From positions 2,728,001 to 2,792,000 of the forward strand of contig NZ_JAUSZL010000002.1 of the NCBI RefSeq assembly GCF_030817535.1: DNA of 64,000 nt. Direction: 5' to 3'. The translations under genes and the position numbers were made by a program. The stretch's first letter is position 1. Each line of letters starts with the position of its first letter. A model generated the notes under the pieces. The model ran no database searches. It saw nothing but the letters and a program-made list of their open reading frames with translations, and was not told the origin of the DNA. Shown in pieces: positions 57,309 through 64,000 of the stretch. This stretch comes from Streptomyces sp. V3I8 (GTDB lineage Bacteria > Actinomycetota > Actinomycetes > Streptomycetales > Streptomycetaceae).

Positions 57309-57324
57309 GCGCTCCGCGGAGCGC
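57309..57324. promoter_or_regulatory. 16-bp perfect palindrome GCGCTCCGCGGAGCGC
   Basis: It lies 23-38 bp upstream of the HATPase gene start, covering its likely ribosome-site and promoter side. A second dyad TGCCTG-TCGG-CAGGCA follows at 57374-57389. Either can be an operator or an RNA structure. Confidence 0.4.
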
Positions 57325-57455
57325 GTGGAGAGTGGTCGGGGCCGCCGGTTCCGGACCTCGCGCCACGACGGTGTGCCTGTCGGCAGGCATGCCGGTGCGC
57401 TTCCGCTGGGCGCGGGGCCTGAACGGTGACCTGAGCCACACCATAGGCCCTGCGA

Positions 57456-57493
57456 TTTAACCCGTGCCATTACTTCAACCTAAACGGGTTAAA
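57456..57493. promoter_or_regulatory. Operator-like inverted repeat TTTAACCCGT-N18-ACGGGTTAAA
   Basis: Two exact 10-bp arms (57456-57465 and 57484-57493) 18 bp apart lie 65-102 bp before the XRE start. The A/T-rich arms stand out here. The spacing of 28 bp between arm centres (nearly three helical turns) suits binding of two XRE-type dimers at the promoter, probably autoregulation. Confidence 0.55.
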
Positions 57494-57557
57494 TACCCAA
57501 TGCGAGTGGACTCGCGCTTCCGGCATCGGCACACTGTGCGCGAGCAAGGAGGCCCCC

Positions 57558-58406
57558 ATGGCACCGAATCCCCCCTCAATCCGGCAACGCCGTTTCGGCC
57601 TTGAGCTTCGACGGCTGCGCGAAGCGGCCGGCATGTCAGCACCCGCCGCAGCGAACTCCCTGGGCACGGACCGGACGAACATCTCCAACATCGAGGCAGG
57701 CCGCTACGGCATCGGCGAGGAACGGCTCCGGAGGCTGGCGAGCATCTACGAGTGCGCCGACGAGGATCTGATCGAGACTCTCGTCTCCATGACCGGTGGG
57801 CGCAGAGCAGGTTGGTGGGACGACTACCGAGGGAAGATCCCGTCCGGCCTGCTCGACATCTCGGAGATCGAGCATCACGCGGTCCGCCTGCGAACGGTCC
57901 AGACCTCGCATCTGCCGGGACTGTTCCAGACCGAGGATCACGCGCGGGCCATGTTCGACCTCGTCGTGCCGAAACCGCCCCGTCTGCAGATCGAACTCTG
58001 CGTCGCCCATCGCCTTGCCCGGCAGTCGGTGATCACCGGCACCGATCCGACTCCGTACACCGGTGTCATCCACGAAGCGGCCTTGCGAATGCAATTCGGC
58101 GGCAGGGACGTGACGCGAGCGCAGCTTCAGCACTTGCTGGACGAGAACGAGCGCGACAACGTGACGTTGCTGGTCATCCCCTTCGCCAACGGGGGCTTCC
58201 CCATGGCGGGAGACTCCATCCTTTACGCGGTGGCGGCCAACCCACACCTGGACACAGTGCACATGGACTCACCGGCAGGCCCCTTGTTCTTCGACTCACC
58301 CACCCAGTTGCAGAACTTCCGAGTGCGGCTGGACTTGGTCGGACAAGTGGCGTTGACTGCCAAAAAGTCGACCGATTTCATCCATCGGATCGCCAAAGAA
58401 CTGTAG
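57558..58406 (+). CDS. XRE-family regulator with DUF5753 domain (WhiJ-type)
   Basis: A 282-aa regulator starting at ATG 57558 with AGGAGG 5-9 nt upstream. Residues 12-66 are a Cro/CI-type helix-turn-helix (RFGLELRRLREAAGMSAPAA, TNISNIEAGRYGIGEERL). The rest is the DUF5753 module (WWDDYRGKIPSGLLDISEIE, then LPGLFQTEDHARAMF, LQHLLDENERDNVTLLVIPF). It should bind the inverted repeat upstream and be modulated by the DUF397 protein, as in WhiJ systems that control development. It is divergent from the HATPase gene and 14 bp before the DUF397 gene. Confidence 0.9.
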   Translation: MAPNPPSIRQRRFGLELRRLREAAGMSAPAAANSLGTDRTNISNIEAGRYGIGEERLRRLASIYECADEDLIETLVSMTGGRRAGWWDDYRGKIPSGLLDISEIEHHAVRLRTVQTSHLPGLFQTEDHARAMFDLVVPKPPRLQIELCVAHRLARQSVITGTDPTPYTGVIHEAALRMQFGGRDVTRAQLQHLLDENERDNVTLLVIPFANGGFPMAGDSILYAVAANPHLDTVHMDSPAGPLFFDSPTQLQNFRVRLDLVGQVALTAKKSTDFIHRIAKEL

Positions 58407-58419
58407 AAGGGAGCGCGTC

Positions 58420-58602
58420 TTGCCCGAGGTGCACTGGCGCAAGTCGTCCTTTTCCGGGGACGGCGGCAACAACTGCGTCGAGATAGCGGCCACCGGCCCC
58501 GAGGCCATAGCGCTTCGCGAGAGCGACAGCCCGGCCGCCGTGCTCACGACGGACCGGGCCGCGCTGCGCGCGCTGGTGCGGAGCCTCAGGCCAAGGCCCT
58601 GA
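58420..58602 (+). CDS. DUF397 small partner protein
   Basis: A 60-aa protein from TTG 58420, with AAGGGAG about 8 nt upstream. [28 protein letters not shown] and RAALRALV are the DUF397 signature. It is the small acidic partner of the WhiJ-type regulator and is thought to antagonise or modulate it. The gene overlaps the convergent mnmA by 17 bp at their 3' ends. Confidence 0.9.
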   Translation: MPEVHWRKSSFSGDGGNNCVEIAATGPEAIALRESDSPAAVLTTDRAALRALVRSLRPRP

Positions 58603-59713
58603 TCCGCTCCGTCGTCGCGATCGTCGCCGAGCCCACCACGCGCGTGCCCTCGTACAGGACGACCGCCTGGCCGGGGGCCACCCCGCGCACCGGCTCCGTG
58701 AAGGCGACCTCCAGGGCGCCGTCCACCAGCTCGGCGCGGACCTCCGTCTCGCCGCCGTGGGCACGCAGCTGGGCCGTGTACGTGCCGGGGCCGGTCGGGG
58801 CCGCGCCGCACCAGCGGGGCCTGATCGCCGTCAGGGCGGTGACGTCGAGCGCGGCCACCGGGCCGACCGTCACCGTGTTGTCCACCGGCGAGATGTCCAG
58901 GACGTAGCGCGGCTTGCCGTCGGGCGCCGGCGTGCCGATGCGCAGGCCCTTGCGCTGGCCGATCGTGAAGCCGTACGCGCCCTCGTGGCTGCCGACGACC
59001 GCGCCGGACTCGTCGACGATGTCGCCCTCCGCCTTGCCGAGGCGCTTGGCCAGGAAGCCCTGGGTGTCGCCGTCGGCGATGAAGCAGATGTCGTGCGAGT
59101 CCGGCTTCTTGGCGACGGCCAGGCCCCGGCGCTCGGCCTCCGCGCGGATCTCGTCCTTGGTGGTGAGCGTGTCGCCCAGCGGGAACAGCGCGTGGGCGAG
59201 CTGGCGGTCGTCCAGGACGCCGAGGACGTACGACTGGTCCTTGGCCATGTCGGAGGCGCGGTGCAGCTCGCGCGTGCCGTCCTCGTTCACCAGCACCTTC
59301 GCGTAGTGGCCGGTGCAGACCGCGTCGAAGCCGAGGGCGAGCGCCTTGTCGAGCAGGGCCGCGAACTTGATCTTCTCGTTGCAGCGCAGGCAGGGGTTCG
59401 GGGTGCGGCCGGCCTCGTACTCGGCCACGAAGTCGTCCACCACGTCCTCGCGGAAACGCTCGGCGAGGTCCCACACGTAGAACGGGATCCCGATGACGTC
59501 CGCGGCCCGGCGGGCGTCGCGCGAGTCCTCGATGGTGCAACAGCCGCGCGCGCCCGTACGGAACGACTGCGGGTTCGCCGAGAGGGCGAGGTGCACACCG
59601 GTCACGTCGTGCCCGGCTTCCGCGGCACGGGCGGCGGCGACGGCGGAATCCACGCCACCGGACATGGCGGCCAGGACGCGGAGGGGGCGGGGGCGCTGCG
59701 AGGTCTCAGTCAT
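58586..59713 (-). CDS. mnmA: tRNA-specific 2-thiouridylase
   Basis: A 375-aa PP-loop enzyme. [10 protein letters not shown] is the ATP-binding PP-loop. The sulfur-relay Cys pair lies in [13 protein letters not shown] and [14 protein letters not shown] and [12 protein letters not shown] are family strings. It adenylates and thiolates U34 of Lys, Glu and Gln tRNAs, using sulfur from a cysteine desulfurase, which is encoded two genes upstream (62006-63175). ATG 59713 has GAGGAG 2 nt upstream, an unusually short spacing. The end overlaps the DUF397 gene by 17 bp. Confidence 0.96.
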   Translation of the reverse strand: MTETSQRPRPLRVLAAMSGGVDSAVAAARAAEAGHDVTGVHLALSANPQSFRTGARGCCTIEDSRDARRAADVIGIPFYVWDLAERFREDVVDDFVAEYEAGRTPNPCLRCNEKIKFAALLDKALALGFDAVCTGHYAKVLVNEDGTRELHRASDMAKDQSYVLGVLDDRQLAHALFPLGDTLTTKDEIRAEAERRGLAVAKKPDSHDICFIADGDTQGFLAKRLGKAEGDIVDESGAVVGSHEGAYGFTIGQRKGLRIGTPAPDGKPRYVLDISPVDNTVTVGPVAALDVTALTAIRPRWCGAAPTGPGTYTAQLRAHGGETEVRAELVDGALEVAFTEPVRGVAPGQAVVLYEGTRVVGSATIATTERIRALA

Positions 59714-59773
59714 AACTCCTCAAGGGTACGGGTCCCCGGGAACCGGAGCCCGCGGGTATCCGTTGACGATCAC

Positions 59774-60487
59774 ATGGGGGAGACGACCGACGACTCGGAC
59801 CGGCGCATCGGACGCCGCGCGCTGCTCATCGGGGGCGCCGCGGCGGCCGTGGGCACCGCCGTGCTGGCCCGGGACGAACTGGGCCGCCTGTGGTGGCGCA
59901 CACCGGGCGTGGAGAAGCCGCGCAAGGAGGGTGAGGTCGACTTCCGCGGCGCGCGCTGGGTGGCGGCGTCCCCGGCGAACTGGCGGCGGGCGGACCGGCC
60001 CGACGACTTCGGCATAGACCGCGTGATCGTCCATGTCACGCAGGGCAGCTTCAAGAGCGCGGTGAAGGTCTTCCAGGATCCCGGCCACGGCGCCGCCGCG
60101 CACTACATCGTGGGCCGGGACGGCCGCATCACGCAGATGATCCGCGAGCTGGACGTGGCCTTCCACGCGGGCAACCGCGATTTCAACGAGCGCAGTGTCG
60201 GCATCGAGCACGAGGGGTTCGTCGACCGGCCCGAGGACTTCACGGACGAGATGTACGAGGCGTCGGCCCGCCTGACGACCCGGATCTGCGCCCGCTACGA
60301 CATCCCCGTCGACCGGGAACACATCATCGGCCACGTCGAGGTCCCGGGGACCGACCACACCGACCCCGGCCCGCACTGGGACTGGGGCCGGTACATACCC
60401 CTGGTGCGTGAGGCCGCGAAGCGGGCGGCTTCCCCGACACCCACCCCGACCTCGCCCCCGACGCCCACTCCCACGGCCGGCGCGTAG
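59774..60487 (+). CDS. Tat-exported N-acetylmuramoyl-L-alanine amidase (Amidase_2/PGRP type)
   Basis: A 237-aa exported amidase. RRIGRRALLIGGAAAAVGTAV is a Tat signal (at most 20 residues quoted: RRIGRRALLIGGAAAAVG). The zinc amidase domain has its ligands in VIVHVTQG (His), HIIGHVEVPG (His) and DHTDPGPHW (His/Asp). AAHYIVGRDGRITQMIRELD is the conserved central sheet. The C-terminus is a Pro/Thr linker (TPTPTSPPTPTPTAGA) with no obvious attachment domain. It should cleave the muramoyl-Ala bond of peptidoglycan. ATG 59774 has no ribosome site, so the mRNA may be leaderless. It is divergent from mnmA and convergent with the PASTA gene. Confidence 0.9.
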   Translation: MGETTDDSDRRIGRRALLIGGAAAAVGTAVLARDELGRLWWRTPGVEKPRKEGEVDFRGARWVAASPANWRRADRPDDFGIDRVIVHVTQGSFKSAVKVFQDPGHGAAAHYIVGRDGRITQMIRELDVAFHAGNRDFNERSVGIEHEGFVDRPEDFTDEMYEASARLTTRICARYDIPVDREHIIGHVEVPGTDHTDPGPHWDWGRYIPLVREAAKRAASPTPTPTSPPTPTPTAGA

Positions 60488-60497
60488 GCCGGTCGGG

Positions 60498-60517
60498 CCG
60501 GACTGGGCCCGGTCCGG
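60498..60517. terminator. Short hairpin between convergent amidase and PASTA-protein genes
   Basis: CCGGAC (60498-60503) pairs with GTCCGG (60512-60517) around an inner GGGCCC. Weak but correctly placed in the 41-bp gap. Confidence 0.4.
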
Positions 60518-60528
60518 TCCGGTCCGGC

Positions 60529-61839
60529 TCACGGGGCGACGGCCCCCGCGTCCACACCGGCGTCGGTTCCGCCGTTCGCATCCGCACCCGCGTCCGTGCC
60601 ACCGTCCACCTCGGTGTCCGTGCCTGCGTCCACGCCGGTGTCCGTACCCCCGTCCGTGGCGTCGGTCCCCTCGCCGACCGTCAGCGCCACCGTGCTGCCA
60701 CGCTCCACCCGGCCGCCCTCCGGGTCCTGGCCGACGACGAGGCCCACCTGGTCGGCGGGCGCACCCTGGAGGGCCACCGCGGGGACCAGACCGGCTTGGC
60801 GGATCAGCTCCTCCGCCTCGGCCAGCGGCCTTCCGGTCACCGAGGGCACGTCCACCAGGTCCTGCGTCGCGGTGCCGGAGACCGTCAGGGTCACCGTGGA
60901 GCCGGCGGCCACCGCCGTGCCGTCCACCGGGTCGGTACCGGTGGCCAGCCCGGTCTCCACGTCGGACGCGTCGACACGTTCGGTCTGCACGGTGAGGCCC
61001 AGATCCGTCAGCGCCTCTGTCGCCCGGCTCTCGCTCATGCCCCTGACCGCCGGCACCGTGACCTGCCGCTCCTTCTCGGCGGGCGGCGCGGGCAACGCGA
61101 TCGGAACCTGCCGGTCGGGGTTGTCCAGGTCCACCGCGACCAGGGTGGTCTGCCTCTCGTCGGCCTTCTCGACCCGTACGACGCGGCCCTTGTCGACGTT
61201 CCACTTCTTGTTGCCCTTGTTCCTGCCCCCGAACTTGATGTCGACGTCCCCGGGGTCGTGCTCGCTGACGGTCAGCGGGTTGCCGCAGTTGCACTTCACA
61301 CGCGGTACGCCGAAGAGGTCGACCAGTACGGCGGTGCCCGCCTCCAGTACGGCGTCGTAGCGGTTCGCCCTGCCCTTCCTGTAGCCGTGGTTGCCCACGA
61401 GGGTGTCGTTGGCGAGGACCACCTCGGTGAGGGACCCGACGAACGCCCGCACCTTCTTGTTCCTGGCACTGATGCCGAGCGTCCTGGCCCAGGCCGACTT
61501 CTTCCCGGCGTTGCCGACGGTCAGGAGGAAGTCCAGTAGCAGGCCCGTGTCACAGACGTCCAGCCGGCGGCTGCCCCCGTACAGGCCCTGCTCGCTGCCC
61601 CGGTGCGAGCCGCCCTTGTCGGTGAGGTTCCCCTTGAGGCCGACGCCGTGGCCGAGGTCACCGGTGAAGAACGCGTTCTCGGCCACGTATCCCACCGCCT
61701 CGGCCGCCGCCGCACGGGCCACCACGGGGCCGATCGCGCACCCGAGGCCCGACGCGGATCCGAGGACCAGGGCGAAGGCGACGAACGCCCCCGCGGTCCT
61801 GCGGGTGAACATACGAAATCGCCTGTCGGCGCGCGCCAT
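60529..61839 (-). CDS. Secreted DUF6777 protein with two PASTA domains
   Basis: A 436-aa exported protein from ATG 61837-61839 with GGGGG 7 nt upstream. The signal region (13-45, RRTAGAFVAFALVLGSASG) is long and may stay uncleaved. The DUF6777 domain (about 55-195) has GLYGGSRRLDVCD, KKVRAFVGSLTEVVLANDTLVG and PRVKCNCGNPL, with a paired Cys motif. PASTA 1 (about 259-324, VTVPAVRGMSESRATEAL) and PASTA 2 (about 332-396, VDVPSVTGRPLAEAEELI) follow. The tail of 40 residues is T/D/G/A repeats (GGTDAGADANGG). PASTA domains bind muropeptides; DUF6777 is of unknown function. It faces the amidase gene, suggesting a cell-wall role. Confidence 0.87.
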   Translation of the reverse strand: MARADRRFRMFTRRTAGAFVAFALVLGSASGLGCAIGPVVARAAAAEAVGYVAENAFFTGDLGHGVGLKGNLTDKGGSHRGSEQGLYGGSRRLDVCDTGLLLDFLLTVGNAGKKSAWARTLGISARNKKVRAFVGSLTEVVLANDTLVGNHGYRKGRANRYDAVLEAGTAVLVDLFGVPRVKCNCGNPLTVSEHDPGDVDIKFGGRNKGNKKWNVDKGRVVRVEKADERQTTLVAVDLDNPDRQVPIALPAPPAEKERQVTVPAVRGMSESRATEALTDLGLTVQTERVDASDVETGLATGTDPVDGTAVAAGSTVTLTVSGTATQDLVDVPSVTGRPLAEAEELIRQAGLVPAVALQGAPADQVGLVVGQDPEGGRVERGSTVALTVGEGTDATDGGTDTGVDAGTDTEVDGGTDAGADANGGTDAGVDAGAVAP

Positions 61840-62005
61840 GTCGTGCCCCCCGTTCGCGCCCGGACCGGACGGTCCGCCGGCGTCAACGGTCCCAGCAGCA
61901 AGGGTTTTCAGCCCCCCTCGCCGCATGGCCGGGGAGACGTATTTCGGCTCGGCCCGGTGCCGCGGCCGCGCTCCGTCACCGGGCCGACCGTCCGCACGAC
62001 AGCCC

Positions 62006-63175
62006 TCAGGTGAGTCCGGCCGTCCTGGCCCGTTCCACCGCCGGGCCGATCGCCTCGCCGACCGCCTCCACGTCCGCCCGCGTCGAGGTGTGGCCGAGGG
62101 AGAAGCGCAGGGTGCCGCGGGCCAGGTCGGGGTCGGTGCCGGTGGCCAGGAGGACGTGGCTGGGCTGGGCCACGCCCGCCGTGCACGCGGAGCCCGTGGA
62201 GCACTCGATGCCCTGGGCGTCGAGCAGCAGGAGCAGCGAGTCGCCCTCACAGCCCGGGAACGTGAAGTGGGCGTTCGCGGGGAGGCGGCCCCCCTGCGAC
62301 GGGTCGCCGCCGAGGATCGCGTCCGGCACCGCCCTGCGTACCGTGTCGACCAGGCCGTCGCGCAGCGCGCCGATCTCGCGGGCGAACCACTCCCGCCGCT
62401 CGGCGGCGATGCGGCCCGCCACCGCGAACGCGGCGACGGCGGGCACGTCCAGCGTGCCGGAGCGCACGTGCCGCTCCTGCCCCCCGCCGTGCAGGACGGG
62501 CACCGGGTTGTACGCACGGCCCAGCAGCAGCGCGCCGATGCCGTACGGGCCGCCGACCTTGTGGCCCGAGACGGTCATCGCGGCAAGTCCCGAGGCCCCG
62601 AAGTCGACGGGGACCTGTCCGAAGGCCTGGACCGCGTCGGCATGCAGCGGGACGCCGAACTCCGCCGCCACGTTGGCGAGTTCACGGATCGGCATGATCG
62701 TGCCGATCTCGTTGTTGGCCCACATGACGGTCGCGAGGGCGACGTCGTGGGGGTTGCGTTCGATGGCCTCGCGCAGGGCCTCGGGACGGACGCGGCCGTA
62801 CCGGTCGACCGGGAGGTACTCGACCGTGGCGCCCTCGTGCTCGCCGAGCCAGTCGACGGCGTCGAGGACGGCGTGGTGCTCGACGGGGCTGGCCAGGATC
62901 CGGGTGCGGGCCGGGCCCGCGTCGCGGCGGGACCAGTACAGGCCCTTCACGGCGAGGTTGTCGGCCTCGGTGCCGCCGGAGGTGAACACCACCTCGCTGG
63001 GACGGGCGCCGAGGGCGTCCGCCAGGGTCTCCCGGGATTCCTCGACCGTCCGGCGGGCGCGACGGCCGGCGGCGTGCAGGGAGGAGGCGTTGCCGGTGAC
63101 GGCGAACTGGGCGGTCATCGCATCGACCGCCTCCGGGAGCATGGGCGTGGTCGCGGCGTGGTCGAGGTATGCCAT
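62006..63175 (-). CDS. Cysteine desulfurase (NifS/IscS-like, group I)
   Basis: A 389-aa PLP enzyme. [18 protein letters not shown] opens it, VEHHAVLD and ANNEIGTI bind the cofactor phosphate, SGHKVGGP holds the PLP lysine, and STGSACTAG has the persulfide-forming Cys. It mobilises sulfur from cysteine, here most likely for MnmA-dependent tRNA thiolation and Fe-S clusters. ATG 63173-63175 has a weak ribosome site. On the same strand as mnmA, but the PASTA gene and the divergent amidase lie in between, so it has its own promoter. Confidence 0.95.
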   Translation of the reverse strand: MAYLDHAATTPMLPEAVDAMTAQFAVTGNASSLHAAGRRARRTVEESRETLADALGARPSEVVFTSGGTEADNLAVKGLYWSRRDAGPARTRILASPVEHHAVLDAVDWLGEHEGATVEYLPVDRYGRVRPEALREAIERNPHDVALATVMWANNEIGTIMPIRELANVAAEFGVPLHADAVQAFGQVPVDFGASGLAAMTVSGHKVGGPYGIGALLLGRAYNPVPVLHGGGQERHVRSGTLDVPAVAAFAVAGRIAAERREWFAREIGALRDGLVDTVRRAVPDAILGGDPSQGGRLPANAHFTFPGCEGDSLLLLLDAQGIECSTGSACTAGVAQPSHVLLATGTDPDLARGTLRFSLGHTSTRADVEAVGEAIGPAVERARTAGLT

Positions 63176-63259
63176 GGTGTGCCCGATTCTAGGGCCCGCC
63201 CCCGGGTGACCCGGTCCGGCGGGGGCCGTACGGGCCCGACCCGGGGCCGGCGGCCGGGC

Positions 63260-63607
63260 TCAGAAGCTCCAGGACAGGGTGTTGTCCGCCGACATGAAGG
63301 CGAGCAGGACCAGGAGGTCGGCGACGCCCAGGCCGAGGCCGAGGAAGGCGCGTCCGCGGCGGCCGGTGCCCCGCAGGAGGGCCGCCGAGGCCAGGACGAT
63401 GGAGACGGGGCCCAGGACGACGTTCAGGGCGAGCAGGCCGACGAGGCCGAGGATGAACGACGCGACGGCCATGCCGTCGGCGTCGCGGACGGTGTCACGT
63501 CCGGCGTTCCGGCGCCGCGGCGCGACGGCGGCGGACGTGGCGCCGACGGGCGTGGCGCCGGTGGACCTGGTGCGCGTGGTGCTGGTGGTGCTGGTGGTGA
63601 GTTCCAT
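63260..63607 (-). CDS. DUF4190-type two-span membrane protein
   Basis: A 115-aa protein from ATG 63605-63607 with GGGAG 7 nt upstream. The N-terminus is a Thr/Ser/Arg-rich tail (TTSTTSTTRTRSTGATPVG), followed by DADGMAVASFILGLVGLLALN and a second hydrophobic stretch ALLRGTGRRGRAFLGLGLGV. This is the DUF4190 pattern: two membrane helices with a basic cytoplasmic loop between. Function unknown. It follows the 54-aa membrane protein by 55 bp on the same strand. Confidence 0.8.
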   Translation of the reverse strand: MELTTSTTSTTRTRSTGATPVGATSAAVAPRRRNAGRDTVRDADGMAVASFILGLVGLLALNVVLGPVSIVLASAALLRGTGRRGRAFLGLGLGVADLLVLLAFMSADNTLSWSF

Positions 63608-63662
63608 GTGTCTGCTCCCGGCGGGCGGTGGTGCGCGGACGGGTCGGAAGGGCGACGGCGGC

Positions 63663-63827
63663 TCAGCCGGAGGTCCCGCGGCGGCGGCCGTGGCGCTCGC
63701 GGACCGCGAACACGGCCAGCCAGACGCCGATGACCACGGCGGCGACGAGCGTGAAGGAGAGCGGGGCGTGGGCCACGGTGCCCAGCACGACGCCCAGCAG
63801 CAGAAGCGCTGCGACGAGGAACAGCAT
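63663..63827 (-). CDS. Small hydrophobic membrane protein (54 aa)
   Basis: ATG 63825-63827 has GGGAGG 6 nt upstream. The product begins MLFLVAALLLLGVVLGTVAH and carries a second hydrophobic stretch (LVAAVVIGVWLAVFAV), then a basic RERHGRRRGTSG tail. It is a two-helix membrane peptide with a cytoplasmic basic end. It heads an operon with the DUF4190-type gene, in front of paired operator-like repeats. Confidence 0.8.
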   Translation of the reverse strand: MLFLVAALLLLGVVLGTVAHAPLSFTLVAAVVIGVWLAVFAVRERHGRRRGTSG

Positions 63828-63887
63828 GAGATGCCTCCCGTGAAGTCCGGCGAGTTGCCACTCGACGATTCGGTGAACGCTTGTCGT

Positions 63888-63959
63888 AACAGTTGTTCAC
63901 TGACTACCCAGTCTAGCGCGCTCGCCGACTTCCTCATTCCGGAGAACAGTTGTTGACTG
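63888..63959. promoter_or_regulatory. Paired AACAGTTGTT operator-like sites
   Basis: AACAGTTGTTCACTG (63888-63902) and AACAGTTGTTGACTG (63945-63959) are 15-bp direct repeats with one mismatch, 57 bp apart start to start. Each contains the dyad AACA..TGTT. They flank the likely -10 (CTAGAC on the minus strand at 63911-63916) of the small membrane protein operon and also lie just before the divergent start at 63966. A TetR-type repressor encoded there is the obvious candidate binder. Confidence 0.6.
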
Positions 63960-63965
63960 CATGGC

Positions 63966-64000
63966 ATGAGTCACAGTCCCGGCGTCCGGCAGGCGCAGAA
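63966..64000 (+). CDS. N-terminal start of a probable TetR-family regulator (cut by window edge)
   Basis: Eleven codons are visible (MSHSPGVRQAQ), closely matching the usual opening of TetR-type regulators before the HTH (VRQAQKxxTRxALLxAA). It is divergent from the small membrane protein operon, and the paired AACAGTTGTT sites lie between. An ATG at 63961 is in another frame. Too short for certainty. Confidence 0.5.
   Translation, partial: MSHSPGVRQAQ

Noticed and set aside
61840..62517. 226-codon extension of the DUF6777/PASTA protein
   Set aside because: It runs antiparallel to no supported start, overlaps the cysteine desulfurase gene in another frame and lacks domains; ATG 61839 begins a proper signal peptide.

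Overview
High-GC (about 72 percent) actinobacterial chromosome. Codon choice, GTG/TTG starts, AGGAG ribosome sites, Tat and lipoprotein exports and many genus-specific small proteins point to Streptomyces. From memory, the order ilvB-ilvN-ilvC, serA, proline catabolism, leuB, ilvE, cimA on one side and gatCAB, rmdB, ligA, mnmA on the other matches the S. coelicolor chromosome core around SCO5488-SCO5530. This was not checked by alignment. No tRNA, rRNA, CRISPR array, insertion sequence or prophage was seen.

Layout. 1-11,300 is a secreted-hydrolase block: a truncated family 8 polysaccharide (hyaluronate/chondroitin-type) lyase behind a small secreted M15-like protein, a YceI protein, a GNAT protein, a secreted trypsin, a Gly-rich membrane protein, a 1007-aa GH3 glucosidase and a divergent GH30-CBM13 glycosidase. 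11,294-28,070 is the branched-chain amino acid, serine and proline block: cimA, ilvE, leuB, a purple-acid-phosphatase-like lipoprotein, the proline to glutamate operon with a divergent PucR-type regulator, serA, ilvC, ilvN and ilvB. ilvB carries a one-base frameshift in this sequence. ilvB, and probably cimA, are preceded by a leader peptide and an attenuator hairpin. 28,100-42,250 holds a membrane GGDEF/EAL protein with a degenerate EAL domain, two oxidoreductases, a PQQ-type sugar dehydrogenase lipoprotein, a large LuxR-AAA regulator, small conserved proteins and an MMPL exporter overlapping a GNAT gene. 42,594-51,211 is a housekeeping run: gatC-gatA-(small protein)-gatB, rmdB (c-di-GMP turnover) and ligA. 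51,236-64,000 holds a core-MetE-like protein, an SDR, small secreted and hypothetical proteins, a WhiJ-type regulatory trio (HATPase, XRE/DUF5753, DUF397), mnmA with its sulfur-donating cysteine desulfurase, a Tat-exported amidase, a DUF6777/PASTA protein, two small membrane proteins and the first codons of a divergent TetR-type regulator.

How it works together. CimA (citramalate to 2-ketobutyrate route), LeuB, IlvBN, IlvC and IlvE cover most of isoleucine/valine/leucine synthesis, with transcription attenuation as the visible control. Cysteine desulfurase and MnmA supply tRNA 2-thiouridine, and GatCAB makes Gln-tRNA (and Asn-tRNA) by transamidation, so two tRNA-quality functions lie near each other. 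Two c-di-GMP enzymes of opposite predicted bias (an intact GGDEF with I-site and dead EAL, versus an intact EAL) flank the middle third.

Intergenic regions are rich in perfect GC hairpins of 11-21 bp acting as terminators between convergent genes. They also carry at least five copies of a dispersed element with the core AGGGGCGCGGGGAACTGCGC. I saw no wholly new multi-gene system. The best leads are the Ile-codon leader before cimA, the WhiJ-type module with its 10-bp inverted-repeat operator, the paired AACAGTTGTT operators at the right edge, and the GGTCTA cluster in front of the lyase operon.
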